Source: Bradyrhizobium iriomotense (GTDB lineage Bacteria; Pseudomonadota; Alphaproteobacteria; Rhizobiales; Xanthobacteraceae). From it: a DNA stretch of 35,515 bases. This document shows positions 1 through 7,829 of the stretch, piece by piece (position 1 is the first letter of the stretch; each line of letters opens with the position of its first letter). The notes beneath the pieces were generated by a model. It was not told the DNA's origin. It worked only from the letters and a program-made list of their open reading frames with translations, and did not search any database. The stretch is taken from the NCBI RefSeq assembly GCF_018129405.1, contig NZ_JAFCLP010000036.1:1-35515 (forward strand), read 5' to 3'. Position numbers and translations under genes: made by a program.

Positions 1-77
1 GCCCTCCAGCATGGAGGTTGAATCAGAAATCGCTCCCGGTGGGAATCCCGATTCCAGTCAAAAACAACATGCTCTAG
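1..77. repeat. Left copy of a perfect 77-bp terminal inverted repeat
   Basis: These 77 bases are the exact reverse complement of the last 77 bases of the window (35439-35515). The match stops at the CTAG at 74-77; beyond it the two flanks differ at once. The sequence holds a small hairpin at 4-18 (CCTCCA, loop GCA, TGGAGG) and a second one around GGAATC/GATTCC at 42-55. It encodes no protein. Its inner end overlaps the last codon of purD. I read it as one copy of a dispersed intergenic repeat cut at an assembly branch point; no transposase lies beside it. Confidence 0.97.
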
Positions 78-1357
78 TTCTTGGCCTTCTCCGCTTCCAC
101 CGCCTGCCAGCCGATGTCGCGGCGGCAGAAGCCGTCCGGCCAGTTGATGCGGTCGACGGCCTGGTAGGCACGCGCCTGCGCCTCGGTCACGGTCTTGCCC
201 AGCGCGCAGACGTTGAGCACGCGGCCGCCATTGGCGAGGATCGCGCCGTCCCTGGCCACCGTGCCCGCATGGAAAATCTCGACGGTGTCCACCCTGGCGG
301 CGTCATCGAGCCCTTCGATACGCGTGCCCTTCTGGTAGTCGCCCGGATAGCCCTTGGCCGCCATCACGACGGTGAGCGCGGATTCCGGATGCCAGCGCAG
401 ATCGAAATGCTTCAACTCCCCGTCGCAGGCGGCGATGAACGCCGGCACGATGTCCGACATCATGCGCAGCATCAAGACCTGGCACTCGGGATCGCCGAAA
501 CGGACGTTGAACTCGAACAGCTTCGGGCCCTGCGTCGTCAGCATGATGCCGGCGTAAAGGATACCGCGGAACGGCGTGCCGCGCTGCTTCATGCCGGCAA
601 CCGTCGGCAGAATGATCTTGGCCATGATCGCGTCGTGGATCGCGGGCGTGACCAGCGGCGTCGGCGAATAGGCGCCCATGCCGCCGGTGTTCGGGCCGAC
701 GTCGTGGTCGAACACGCGCTTGTGGTCCTGCGCGGACGCCAGCGGGATCGCAGTCTCGCCGTCGCACAGCGCAAAGAAGCTGATCTCGCGGCCCGGCAGA
801 AATTCCTCGATCACGACTTCAGTGCCGGCCTCGCCAAAGGCGCCCTCGAACATCATGGCGATGGCATCCTCGGCCTCGCGCACGGTCTTGGCGACGACGA
901 CGCCCTTGCCGGCGGCAAGCCCGTCGGCCTTCACGACGATCGGCGCGCCCTGGCTCTGGACATAGGCGCGCGCGTCATTGGCGTTGGTGAAGCGCTTGTA
1001 GGCGCCGGTCGGAATGCCGAACTCGGTGCACAGCGCCTTGGTAAAGCCCTTGGAGCTTTCGAGCTGGGCGGCCACCTTGCTCGGGCCGAACGCCTTGATG
1101 CCGGCGGCGGTGAGGTCATCGACGATGCCGGCCGCCAGCGGCGTCTCCGGGCCGACCACCACGAGCTCGACTGCATTCTTCCTGCAGAACTCGATCACGG
1201 CGGCATGGTCGGCGATGTCGAGCGCCACGCATTCGGCCTCGCGCGCGATGCCGGCATTGCCGGGCGCGCACCAGAATTTCGTGACCAGAGGGGAAGCTGC
1301 GATCTTCCATGCCAGAGCATGTTCACGGCCACCGGAACCGAGCAGGAGAATGTGCAT
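74..1357 (-). CDS. purD: Phosphoribosylamine-glycine ligase (GAR synthetase)
   Basis: This cytosolic ATP-grasp enzyme joins 5-phosphoribosylamine to glycine using ATP, the second step of de novo purine synthesis. The 427-residue length is normal for PurD. Visible signatures are the N-terminal start [18 protein letters not shown], the GPETPLAAG motif, the ATP-grasp segment [24 protein letters not shown], and NVRFGDPE near the metal/ATP site. An in-frame ATG 30 codons upstream exists, but family members begin at [10 protein letters not shown], so I chose 1357. The stop TAG lies at 74-76, inside the terminal 77-bp repeat, so the repeat abuts or supplies the stop. In Bradyrhizobium purD is commonly a neighbour of xseA, as here. 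Confidence 0.97.
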   Translation of the reverse strand: MHILLLGSGGREHALAWKIAASPLVTKFWCAPGNAGIAREAECVALDIADHAAVIEFCRKNAVELVVVGPETPLAAGIVDDLTAAGIKAFGPSKVAAQLESSKGFTKALCTEFGIPTGAYKRFTNANDARAYVQSQGAPIVVKADGLAAGKGVVVAKTVREAEDAIAMMFEGAFGEAGTEVVIEEFLPGREISFFALCDGETAIPLASAQDHKRVFDHDVGPNTGGMGAYSPTPLVTPAIHDAIMAKIILPTVAGMKQRGTPFRGILYAGIMLTTQGPKLFEFNVRFGDPECQVLMLRMMSDIVPAFIAACDGELKHFDLRWHPESALTVVMAAKGYPGDYQKGTRIEGLDDAARVDTVEIFHAGTVARDGAILANGGRVLNVCALGKTVTEAQARAYQAVDRINWPDGFCRRDIGWQAVEAEKAKN

Positions 1358-1436
1358 CGAGGGCTCAGAATAAGGGGTTTGCTGGGGGCGGAGGTCGCAC
1401 GAATCGGGGTGAGGCTCAAGGGGAAACGGCCCAATC

Positions 1437-1629
1437 ACCCCCGTCATTCCGGGGCGGCTTGCTCCGCGGCCCCTTCTCCCCTTGCGGGAGAAGGTGGCGC
1501 GCGAATGCGCGCCGGATGAGGGGTTGCATCCGCGGACTCAAACGGAAGCAGGATTCGCCGAGAGAACCCCTCACCCAAGTGAGCTTGTGTCCACCAGCGG
1601 AAATGCCCTCTCCCGCAAGGGGAGAGGGC
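1437..1629. repeat. Composite intergenic palindromic repeat between purD and the regulator gene
   Basis: The 302-base gap 1358-1659 has no gene. It starts with a fragment of the 'gtcattccggggcg' family (1443-1456) and then has a long inverted repeat: the arm CTTCTCCCCTTGCGGGAGAAG near 1473 pairs with the CCCTCTCCCGCAAGGGGAGA arm at 1606-1625, and 'gatgaggggtt' pairs with 'gaacccctcac' inside. The same family recurs at 24369-24530. Such elements are widespread between Bradyrhizobium genes. It could act as a bidirectional transcription block, but that is inference. Confidence 0.85.
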
Positions 1630-1659
1630 ACAGCAATCCGCACCGCGATGGCAACAGAG

Positions 1660-1959
1660 CTACACCTGCTTCCCCGCGATGATCTCCTGCAAGGTCGCAA
1701 CATGCCGCGCGAAGGCGCCACGGCCGGCTGCGGTCGCGGTGACCGTGGTCTGCGGCTTCTTGCCGACGAAGGCCTTGTCCACGGAGACGTACCCCGCCTT
1801 GGCCAGGGTCTCGATATGCGCGCCGAGATTGCCGTCGGTCGCGCCGGTGAGCTTCTTCAGCCGCGAGAACTCCAAACCGGCCGACACGGGCAGCGCGTTC
1901 AATGCGGCCATGATCTTCAGCCGCAACGGCTGGTGAATGATGTCGTCGAGCTCGGCCAT
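1660..1959 (-). CDS. Winged-helix transcriptional regulator (HTH_34/MarR-like)
   Basis: The 99-residue protein is a single winged-helix DNA-binding domain. It has the pattern of the HTH_34 family: an initial helix (MAELDDIIHQPLRLKIMAAL), a recognition helix region (FSRLKKLTGATDGNLGAHIETLAKAGYV) and a basic wing (VGKKPQTTVTATAAGRGAF). Small regulators of this type usually bind as dimers to short palindromes. It is the last gene of an apparent three-gene operon; its start is 3 bases after the stop of the membrane protein gene. By context it probably autoregulates the cassette through the twin palindromes at 3554-3580, which is inference. No ligand-binding domain is visible. Confidence 0.88.
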   Translation of the reverse strand: MAELDDIIHQPLRLKIMAALNALPVSAGLEFSRLKKLTGATDGNLGAHIETLAKAGYVSVDKAFVGKKPQTTVTATAAGRGAFARHVATLQEIIAGKQV

Positions 1960-1962
1960 TCG

Positions 1963-2517
1963 CTAGATCCGCCGCATCCAGAGGCCGCCGAGGATCAGGC
2001 CGCCGCCGTTCACGAAGGCCATCCAGAGCGGGAAGGCTTCGCCGATGTAGAAGAAGCCGATCAGCGTCAACGCGGCGATGCCGAGACCGATCGCCACGAA
2101 GGCATAGCCGAACCACAGGCCCGCCAGCGTATAAAACAGCATGAAGTAGAGCGGCCAGAACGCACCCAACTGGCGCGGGCCGAAATGGCCGATCACATTG
2201 GTACAGAGATAGCCGAAGGCGAAGAACAACACGAATACCAGGAGCAGCCTGATGCTGGCGGCGGCACCACCGAGATGTTGCGGCGGATTCAGCACGCGGA
2301 GCACGACCAGACCGCCGACGCCCACGACGTCCACGACAACCCAGGCGTAGACCGCGTAGACCGGCCAGAGCCAGGTCACGAGGTTGGCTGCAAACACCAG
2401 CACGCCCCACCAGACCGCTGCGAGGCTCGCGAGCTCATACAGCTGCGATTGCTTCACGCGCTGGACGATGTCGTCGATATCGGCCAGCGCTGCGGATGCC
2501 TCCTTGCTGTCGATCAT
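1963..2517 (-). CDS. Small multi-pass inner-membrane protein, function unknown
   Basis: This 184-residue protein has a short cytosolic N-terminus (residues 1-28, acidic/amphipathic) followed by about six hydrophobic segments, roughly at 29-50, 54-76, 90-109, 119-138, 138-157 and 163-180. It ends with the basic tail WMRRI. I recognise no catalytic motif. Its start codon overlaps the stop of the upstream hydrolase gene by 4 bases (ATGA), and its stop lies 3 bases before the regulator start, so the three are surely co-transcribed. Membrane proteins paired with a one-domain winged-helix regulator occur in many bacteria, and the membrane partner may be a sensor or transporter; nothing in the sequence decides this. 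Confidence 0.85.
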   Translation of the reverse strand: MIDSKEASAALADIDDIVQRVKQSQLYELASLAAVWWGVLVFAANLVTWLWPVYAVYAWVVVDVVGVGGLVVLRVLNPPQHLGGAAASIRLLLVFVLFFAFGYLCTNVIGHFGPRQLGAFWPLYFMLFYTLAGLWFGYAFVAIGLGIAALTLIGFFYIGEAFPLWMAFVNGGGLILGGLWMRRI

Positions 2518-3530
2518 GACTGCCCGCCCCCGCGCGTTGCCACGTCCTCGGCGATTGCATTGACCGCCTTCGGGTTGGTGACCATGCCCATGTGATTGAC
2601 GCCGTCGATCACCTTGACGTCCACCGACGGCTTCACCGCCTGCACCGTCTCGGCATATTTGTCCGAGATCATCATCTCGTCCTCGGCGCCGCCGAAGATC
2701 GTCATCGGATGCGTCACGCCCGGCAGGTCGAGCCGATAGCCGCGCGTCGCGAAATTGCGCATCAGGCGATCGGAATAGGTCGGCACCAGAATTCGCTCCG
2801 AATTCGCAGGCACGGCGAAGGCAAGCACCGGAAGCTGCGAACAGCAGTCGATGCCGAGCTTGCGCAATGCGGCGAGAGCGAAGAGGCGCGGGATGTCGGG
2901 ATTGGCCCAGCCGCCGGAATTCGGCTTGTTGGTCGGCGCGTCATAGCCGAGATAGGGCGCGATCAGCACGGTGCGGACGAACAGGTCCTGCATGATCGGC
3001 GTCGCGGCAACGCGCAGCGCGAAGCCGCCGCCGGCGGAATGACCGACCAGGGTCAGCGGCAAATCGGGCGCGCTCTTGCGGACCTGCGCGACGAAGTCGA
3101 CGAGATCATCCTCGAGCTGGCCGACATAGCCGATATCGCCGCGCGTGCCGGAGGCGCCGTGGCCGCGGATGTCGAGCGCCCAGGTCTCGACACCACGCGC
3201 AGCCAGCGCCGCCGTCAGAGCGTGGTTGACCGTGGCAGAGGACGCCGAGGAGCCATGGATGAAGATGGCGCCGCGGTCCGTGGCCGTCCCCTTCGGCGCG
3301 TAGTGGCGAAAGCCTAGCCAGGTGCCGTCGCGGGCCTGGAAGCGCTCGAGTGGCGGAAGGGTGGACCAGTCGATGCCCTTGGCGGAGTCCGAGACGGAGC
3401 GCATCTCGGCAGGCCGCTCGAGCGGCGTCGCGATCAGGGCGGTCAGCAGCAGCGCCACGGCGCCGACCGCGCACAGACCCCATTTCAGCAAGCCTAGAGC
3501 ACCTCGCAGCAACTGCATGGCCATGACCAA
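2514..3530 (-). CDS. Membrane-anchored alpha/beta hydrolase (lysophospholipase-like)
   Basis: The 338-residue protein is an alpha/beta-hydrolase fold serine hydrolase. A hydrophobic segment at residues 12-34 is likely an uncleaved anchor, placing the enzyme in the periplasm. The oxyanion-hole HGSS is at 92-95. The nucleophile elbow GHSAG is at 163-167 with Ser165, the acid is probably Asp284 (GGAEDE) and the base His313 (VNHMG). The cap sequence and overall order fit the monoglyceride lipase/lysophospholipase group, so a lipid or ester substrate is likely, but the substrate cannot be read from sequence. The start is uncertain among three close ATGs (3530, 3524, 3518). It is the first gene of the operon with the membrane protein and regulator. 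Confidence 0.9.
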   Translation of the reverse strand: MVMAMQLLRGALGLLKWGLCAVGAVALLLTALIATPLERPAEMRSVSDSAKGIDWSTLPPLERFQARDGTWLGFRHYAPKGTATDRGAIFIHGSSASSATVNHALTAALAARGVETWALDIRGHGASGTRGDIGYVGQLEDDLVDFVAQVRKSAPDLPLTLVGHSAGGGFALRVAATPIMQDLFVRTVLIAPYLGYDAPTNKPNSGGWANPDIPRLFALAALRKLGIDCCSQLPVLAFAVPANSERILVPTYSDRLMRNFATRGYRLDLPGVTHPMTIFGGAEDEMMISDKYAETVQAVKPSVDVKVIDGVNHMGMVTNPKAVNAIAEDVATRGGGQS

Positions 3531-3553
3531 CCCTCGCCGAATTCACCATCGGT

Positions 3554-3580
3554 AGAGAACTCTATAATACAGAGTACTCT
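3554..3580. promoter_or_regulatory. Twin palindromic operator candidate over a TATAAT box
   Basis: Two near-identical 10-base palindromes, AGAGAACTCT (3554-3563) and AGAGTACTCT (3571-3580), lie 17 bases apart start to start, with ATAATAC between them. TATAAT at 3563-3568 is a perfect -10 box on the plus strand, and the reverse strand reads TATTAT. They sit in the 113-base divergent gap between the hydrolase operon (minus) and xseA (plus). Two same-face dimer sites over a -10 box are what a repressor operator looks like. The likely ligand is the regulator encoded at 1660-1959, which is inference. Confidence 0.6.
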
Positions 3581-3643
3581 TCCAATCAATCCCCGGATTG
3601 GCGCCGCGCGGCGAAAATCCTTAACGTCGGGTCCGACCCCAAA

Positions 3644-5284
3644 ATGCCGAATCGTTTGCCGATGCCGCCTGCGGAACAACTGAACAACGCGTTCGAATTC
3701 ACCGTCTCCGAGCTCTCGCAGTCCCTGAAGCGGACGGTGGAGGACACCTATGGCCATGTCCGGGTGCGCGGTGAGATCTCGGGCTTCCGTGGCGCCCACT
3801 CCTCCGGCCATTGCTATTTCGCGCTCAAGGACGAGAGCGCCAAGATCGAGGCGGTGATCTGGAAGGGCGTGCACGGCCGCATGCGCTTCAAGCCCCAGGA
3901 GGGGCTCGAGGTGATCGCCACCGGCAAGCTGACGACCTATCCGGGCTCCTCCAAGTATCAGATCGTGATCGAGGCGCTGGAGCCGGCCGGCATCGGCGCG
4001 CTGATGGCGCTGATGGAGGAGCGCAAGAAGAAGCTCGCCGCCGAAGGCCTGTTCGACGAAGCGCGCAAGCAGCTCCTGCCTTGGCTGCCGGAGGTGATCG
4101 GCGTCGTGACCTCGCCGACCGGCGCCGTCATTCGCGACATCCTGCACCGGCTCGAGGACCGCTTCCCCCGCCGCGTGCTGGTGTGGCCGGTCAAGGTGCA
4201 GGGCGAAGGCTCGGCCGAGCAGGTCGCGGCCGCGATCCGCGGCTTCAACGCGATTGCCCCGGGCGGCAAGATTCCACGGCCCGACGTGCTGATCGTCGCG
4301 CGCGGCGGCGGCTCGCTGGAGGACCTCTGGTCGTTCAACGAGGAGATCGTGGTGCGCGCGGCGGCCGAGAGCATGATCCCGCTGATCTCGGCGGTGGGGC
4401 ACGAGACCGACATCACGCTGATCGACTTCGTCGCCGACAAGCGCGCACCGACGCCGACGGCAGCCGCCGAGATGGCGGTGCCCGTGCGCAGCGAATTGTT
4501 CGTCGAGGTCGCCGATCTCGGTCGCCGCACCCGCGCCTATTGGCAGCGCGCCCAGGAGAGCCGCCGCAGCGAGCTGCGCGCCGCCGCGCGCGCATTGCCG
4601 GCAGCCGGCGATCTCTTGGCGATCCCGCGGCAGCGGCTGGATTCGGCGGGCGCGTCCCTGCCCCGCTGCCTCAAGGCCAACACGCATGCGCATTTCCGCA
4701 GGTTTACAGCCGCTAGTTCAAAACTGACGCTGCGCGTGCTGCACGGCCAGATCTCGCAGGCCGATCACCGCCTCACCGTGTGCGGCGAGCGGCTCGGCCT
4801 GTCCGCGCGATCGCTGCTGCGACAACGGCGCGACCGCTTTGCCGGGCTGGAGGTGCGTCTGCGCGCCTCAAGACTTTCGAATGCGCAGGCGCAGCGGAAC
4901 GCGATCGCCCGCCAGCGCGAGCGCACGCATCGCCTCGCCGAGCGCGCCGGCCGCGCACTCGCCACGCTGCTGCAGCGGCTGGAGGCGCGCGTCGAGAACA
5001 GCGGCAAGCTGCTCTCCGCCCTGTCCTATCGCAGCGTGCTCGCGCGCGGCTTTGCCCTGGTGCGGGACGAGGCCGGCCACCCCGTGCATGCGGCGGACGC
5101 GATCGGTCCTGGCGCGCGTGTCGAGATCGAGTTTGCGGACGGACGTGTCGGCGCGACCGCGGATGCGGATCGCCCGGCCCCCGCCGCAAAGCGTGCGCCA
5201 GCGCAAGCGAAGCCGGCCACGCAGGAAACAAAGCCCGCGCCGAAGCGCGTGGCCAAGCCGGTGGATCAGGGCAGCTTGTTCTGA
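3644..5284 (+). CDS. xseA: Exodeoxyribonuclease VII large subunit
   Basis: XseA is the catalytic large subunit of exonuclease VII, which with several XseB subunits degrades single-stranded DNA from both ends in repair and recombination. At 546 residues it is at the long end for the family. The N-terminal OB-fold covers about residues 16-115 ([34 protein letters not shown]). The catalytic domain carries [13 protein letters not shown] (154-166), [11 protein letters not shown] (219-229), SAVGHETD (249-256) and [12 protein letters not shown] (265-276). A long Arg/Ala-rich coiled-coil follows, and a low-complexity Ala/Pro/Lys tail occupies the last 60 residues or so. The ribosome site is weak. The gene is divergent from the hydrolase operon; xseB is not in the window. 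Confidence 0.97.
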   Translation: MPNRLPMPPAEQLNNAFEFTVSELSQSLKRTVEDTYGHVRVRGEISGFRGAHSSGHCYFALKDESAKIEAVIWKGVHGRMRFKPQEGLEVIATGKLTTYPGSSKYQIVIEALEPAGIGALMALMEERKKKLAAEGLFDEARKQLLPWLPEVIGVVTSPTGAVIRDILHRLEDRFPRRVLVWPVKVQGEGSAEQVAAAIRGFNAIAPGGKIPRPDVLIVARGGGSLEDLWSFNEEIVVRAAAESMIPLISAVGHETDITLIDFVADKRAPTPTAAAEMAVPVRSELFVEVADLGRRTRAYWQRAQESRRSELRAAARALPAAGDLLAIPRQRLDSAGASLPRCLKANTHAHFRRFTAASSKLTLRVLHGQISQADHRLTVCGERLGLSARSLLRQRRDRFAGLEVRLRASRLSNAQAQRNAIARQRERTHRLAERAGRALATLLQRLEARVENSGKLLSALSYRSVLARGFALVRDEAGHPVHAADAIGPGARVEIEFADGRVGATADADRPAPAAKRAPAQAKPATQETKPAPKRVAKPVDQGSLF

Positions 5285-5289
5285 GGCGG

Positions 5290-5310
5290 GAGGGCGGCAC
5301 TCCCGCCCTC
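5290..5310 (+). terminator. GC-rich hairpin just after xseA
   Basis: GAGGGCGG (5290-5297) pairs with CCGCCCTC (5303-5310) around a 5-base loop, 5 bases after the xseA stop. No T-run follows, so if it terminates transcription it is not a classical intrinsic terminator. Confidence 0.35.
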
Positions 5311-5311
5311 G

Positions 5312-5415
5312 CTGTCATTCCCCGCCCAGGCGGGGAATCCAGTACGCCGCAGCTTCTCGATGAATCACTGACGTCTCGGCGTACTGGATCGCCCGGACGA
5401 GCCGGGCGATGACAG
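5312..5415. repeat. Palindromic repeat, 'CTGTCATTCCCCGCC' family
   Basis: The outer arms CTGTCAT and ATGACAG pair. Inside are two short hairpins (CCCCGCC/GGCGGGG and GCCCGG/CCGGGC), and CCAGTACGCCG pairs with CGGCGTACTGG. The whole could fold as a branched, cruciform-like structure. It has no coding content and belongs to the dispersed Bradyrhizobium intergenic repeats. Confidence 0.85.
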
Positions 5416-5446
5416 TGAGGGTGTGGGACGCGCGTGGCCACAAACT

Positions 5447-5533
5447 CGTCATTGCGAGGAGCTCTTGCGACGAAGCAATCCAGAGTCCCTCTGCGGAAGG
5501 ATTCTGGATTGCTTCGCTGCGCTCGCAATGACG
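5447..5533. repeat. Palindromic repeat, 'CGTCATTGCGAG' family
   Basis: CGTCATTGCGAG (5447-5458) pairs with CTCGCAATGACG (5522-5533), and GAAGCAATCCAGA pairs with TCTGGATTGCTTC within. This 87-base stem-loop element is unrelated in sequence to the repeats on either side. Confidence 0.88.
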
Positions 5534-5546
5534 ATGTGGCGGCATC

Positions 5547-5615
5547 GTAGCCCGCATGAGCGCAGCGACATGCGGGAACAGTCGTCCCGGATATCGCTGC
5601 GCTCATCCGGGCTAC
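5547..5615. repeat. Palindromic repeat, 'GTAGCCCG' family, copy 1
   Basis: GTAGCCCG (5547-5554) pairs with CGGGCTAC (5608-5615), and GAGCGCAGCGA pairs with TCGCTGCGCTC. A second, longer member of the same family lies at 5952-6035, so two copies bracket the small ORF at 5629-5778. Confidence 0.88.
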
Positions 5616-5628
5616 AAGGCCCTCTCGC

Positions 5629-5778
5629 CTACCTGCAGGACAATCCCGCGTCGATCGTGGTCCAGAAGCCGCAATGTTCCGGCGCGAGCATGGGGGCGCC
5701 GGCGTGGGCCTCGTACAGGAAGATCGCGACGGTGAAGACGATCAGGGCGGAAGCGAAGAGCGTGATGCGGTTGCGCAT
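5629..5778 (-). CDS. Possible 49-residue single-pass membrane or secreted peptide
   Basis: A short ORF encodes 49 residues beginning MRNRITLFASALIVF. A hydrophobic helix at residues 5-23 is followed by an Ala cluster that could be a signal cleavage region (YEAHAGAP), and a short tail with two Cys (positions 36 and 48: EHCGFW and GLSCR). The composition is not that of a random shadow frame: basic N-terminus, one hydrophobic stretch, then a polar Cys-containing tail. The ribosome site is weak. It is the only reasonable coding candidate in the 760 bases between xseA and the next gene. I recognise no family. Confidence 0.5.
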   Translation of the reverse strand: MRNRITLFASALIVFTVAIFLYEAHAGAPMLAPEHCGFWTTIDAGLSCR

Positions 5779-5951
5779 GTGAGATGCGTTTAATCGACAT
5801 CGTGGTCGAATGATGGCACGGCCATGCGCTGAAACCGCGGCATGCGCGATCCGTAGATTCACGGTCGGCCATTTTCCGTGCAGGGCGGTGGTCGATGCGG
5901 GGCTGTCCGCCAGATGTTGTTCCCCGGGTGGCCCCGCTTTGGTTGGGACGC

Positions 5952-6035
5952 GTAGCCCGGATGGAGCGCAGCGTAATCCGGGGTCGTGCCGCAACTTCGA
6001 CTGTCCCGGATTTCGCTGCGCTCCATCCGGGCTAC
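5952..6035. repeat. Palindromic repeat, 'GTAGCCCG' family, copy 2
   Basis: The 5' arm GTAGCCCGGATGGAGCGCAG pairs with the 3' arm ending ATCCGGGCTAC at 6035, around a central region with AATCCGGG/CCCGGATT. It ends 10 bases before the stop of the minus-strand hydrolase-like gene. I see nothing clear in 5779-5951 between the small ORF and this repeat. Confidence 0.88.
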
Positions 6036-6045
6036 GACAGTTTCC

Positions 6046-6870
6046 TCACCGCGCCAACCATTGCGCGACTTCCTTCTGCGACTCCGCGCGCGCGTCGGCA
6101 TCCGTGCCGAGATGGCCGTGCTCGGGCGCGGCGGCGTCGCTGCTGCCGCTAGCGGCGTGCAGCGGCGTGTTGGCACGGTCGAAATCGTGATAGGCGCCGG
6201 GATAGACCACGATGCGCGCGAGCGCGCTGCGGCCATGCGCGCCGTCCACCATCTGGCGACAGGCCGGGGGCGACGACACGTCGTCATTGCCGCCGATCAG
6301 CACCAGCGTCGGCACCCGCGCGCTCCACCCCAAGCCCGCCGAGATTCGGCAATCCGGATAGAACGCGATCGCGGCGCGGAAATCCGGACCCTGATCGCGC
6401 GACATGCTCTGCGGGCGCACCGCCCAGAGCAATGCGCTGGCACCGTTGGCCCAGCCGATCAGGCTGATGCGGTCGCGCGCCACCCAGGCCTGTTTCACCA
6501 GCCAGGCGCGCGAGGCCGCGATGTCGGCGACGCGCTCGCGCCGCGCCTTGACGTGACTCTCCTTGATCCGGCATTGCGGCCCGAGCTCGCGCGAACCGTA
6601 GCTGTCCGGCAGCAGCACGGCATTGCCGTCCCTAAGCAGGCGCTCGGCCCAATCGCGATAGCGCGGCAGCACCGGATCGGAATGGCCGCCGAGACCGCCG
6701 CAGCCATGCAGCGCGATCACGGTCGGAAACGGCCCCTCGCCCTCGGGCTTGTAGAGCTGCGCATGCAGGACGCCGGACGACAGCGGGATGTCGACCTGCT
6801 GCGGCACCGGCGCAGCTTGCGCCGCCGGTATCAGGAGCATCAGGAACAGGGCGATCAGTCGAAGGCGCAT
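6046..6870 (-). CDS. Exported dienelactone-hydrolase-family protein lacking the usual nucleophile
   Basis: The 274-residue protein starts with a clear signal peptide (MRLRLIALFLMLLIPAAQAA). An alpha/beta-hydrolase domain follows: HGCGGLGG at 55-62 is the oxyanion-hole region, GGNDD at 193-197 holds the acid, and YHDFD at 227-231 holds His228. The nucleophile elbow reads GWANG at 139-143, so Ala141 (codon GCC) stands where dienelactone hydrolases have Cys or Ser. Either this copy is not a hydrolase in the normal way, or it uses another residue (Ser145 is four residues on). I chose the ATG at 6870 because it opens the signal peptide; a GAAGGAG box lies 13-14 bases upstream. A longer in-frame start at 6933 would bury the signal peptide. 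Confidence 0.85.
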   Translation of the reverse strand: MRLRLIALFLMLLIPAAQAAPVPQQVDIPLSSGVLHAQLYKPEGEGPFPTVIALHGCGGLGGHSDPVLPRYRDWAERLLRDGNAVLLPDSYGSRELGPQCRIKESHVKARRERVADIAASRAWLVKQAWVARDRISLIGWANGASALLWAVRPQSMSRDQGPDFRAAIAFYPDCRISAGLGWSARVPTLVLIGGNDDVSSPPACRQMVDGAHGRSALARIVVYPGAYHDFDRANTPLHAASGSSDAAAPEHGHLGTDADARAESQKEVAQWLAR

Positions 6871-7031
6871 CGGACTCAGCGTCAATCTCCTTCGGCCCAG
6901 CACTATCACGCGGAATCGGCGGCAAAACATCACAAACCGGTGGGTTTAACGGGCGGACAAGCCACCCTATCTATGCTACATCCCGTCCAACACATCGTGC
7001 CCCTACGGGCCTTCCACGGAGACTCTCGACC

Positions 7032-7256
7032 GTGCTGAACAAGTTCGGCTCTTCCGGCCATGGCGAAGCGCAGGTGCAATATCTCGACGGCGATTTCCGC
7101 GTGATCTCGCCGGGGACCTTCGTGCGCTGCGCCATCACCGACACGCGGATCCCGCTCGACGAATTGAAGTACTGGAGCGTGGATCTGCAGGAAGCCTACG
7201 CCACGCCCGCCGCCGTGCTGCAGCGGCATTTTCCCGGCGCGCTGAAGCAATCGTAA
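7032..7256 (+). CDS. DUF2093 family protein
   Basis: This 74-residue cytosolic protein starts with GTG, with GGAG ten bases upstream (7018-7021). It matches the DUF2093 pattern of alphaproteobacteria: a V-x-Y-L-x-G-D-F-R-V segment, PGTFVRCAITD, and IPLDELKYWSV followed by QEAYA. The family is small and conserved, and its function is not known to me. It is transcribed divergently from the exported hydrolase-like gene across a 161-base gap. A palindromic repeat follows its stop. Confidence 0.92.
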   Translation: MLNKFGSSGHGEAQVQYLDGDFRVISPGTFVRCAITDTRIPLDELKYWSVDLQEAYATPAAVLQRHFPGALKQS

Positions 7257-7262
7257 TCGCGC

Positions 7263-7349
7263 AGGGTGGGCAAAGGCGCGCAGCGCCGTGCCCACCATCT
7301 CCTCACGATCGCGATGAACAAGGTGGGCACGCGTTGCTTTGCCCACCCT
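7263..7349. repeat. Palindromic repeat, 'AGGGTGGGCAAAG' family
   Basis: AGGGTGGGCAAAG (7263-7275) pairs with CTTTGCCCACCCT (7337-7349). It fills the convergent gap between the DUF2093 gene and the PsiF-like gene and could stop transcription from both sides. Confidence 0.87.
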
Positions 7350-7365
7350 ACGGCATCGCGCGTGT

Positions 7366-7671
7366 TCACTGCTCCGTGGCATCTCCGCCTACGCAGGTCT
7401 TGATAAAACTCTTCCTGCTCTCCCCGACGACCTTCTGATCGATCGCCTGCTTCAGGCAATCAACCCGCGCCTGCGCCATGCAGAGCTGCAGCTGGTCGCG
7501 CTTGTCCTGCCCCTTCAGACTGGCCGTCGTGGCGAGACAGGTGACGCGCTTGGCCGCGGGAACCGGAACGGTGGTGGGAGCGGCGGACGGCTGCGAGGAT
7601 GTCTGAGCCAGGGCGGGCAAAACCGGCAGACACATGAGGCCGGCGGCAACGATTGCGGACCGCAGTTTCAT
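7366..7671 (-). CDS. Small secreted PsiF-repeat-like protein
   Basis: The 101-residue protein has a signal peptide (residues 1-23, ending LPALAQ), a Ser/Pro/Thr-rich linker, and a Cys-containing C-terminal half. Segments such as LKGQDKRDQLQLCMAQA and VVGESRKSFIKTCVGG have the K/R-x-x-x-C spacing of PsiF repeats, so it is probably a periplasmic PsiF-like protein. E. coli PsiF is phosphate-starvation induced; nothing here shows phosphate control. Four Cys (two pairs) could form disulfides. The start at 7671 is well supported by AGGAGA seven bases upstream; the frame stays open further upstream without a signal peptide. Confidence 0.75.
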   Translation of the reverse strand: MKLRSAIVAAGLMCLPVLPALAQTSSQPSAAPTTVPVPAAKRVTCLATTASLKGQDKRDQLQLCMAQARVDCLKQAIDQKVVGESRKSFIKTCVGGDATEQ

Positions 7672-7829
7672 CGAATTCTCCTGATCGGAGATATATCGAT
7701 AGGGGTGCGGCCATGAACGTCGGCTGAATGTCAGCCGATGTCTAAAATTGTCTCGCTCCCGTTGAGCCAGGTTTAAGTCGGCCTGCACCACCCTTTCATG
7801 GGAAAAAGTGGCAAGCAGGCAGGTGACGC

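Noticed and set aside
1309-2595. A 428-codon plus-strand ORF across the regulator and membrane protein genes
   Set aside because: It runs through a palindromic repeat and antisense to two genes with clear protein features; its composition is Gln/Glu/His filler.
5312-6035. A CRISPR-like or retron-like array in the repeat cluster
   Set aside because: The elements are unrelated palindromes of different sequence and spacing, with no repeated direct unit, spacers, cas genes or reverse transcriptase.
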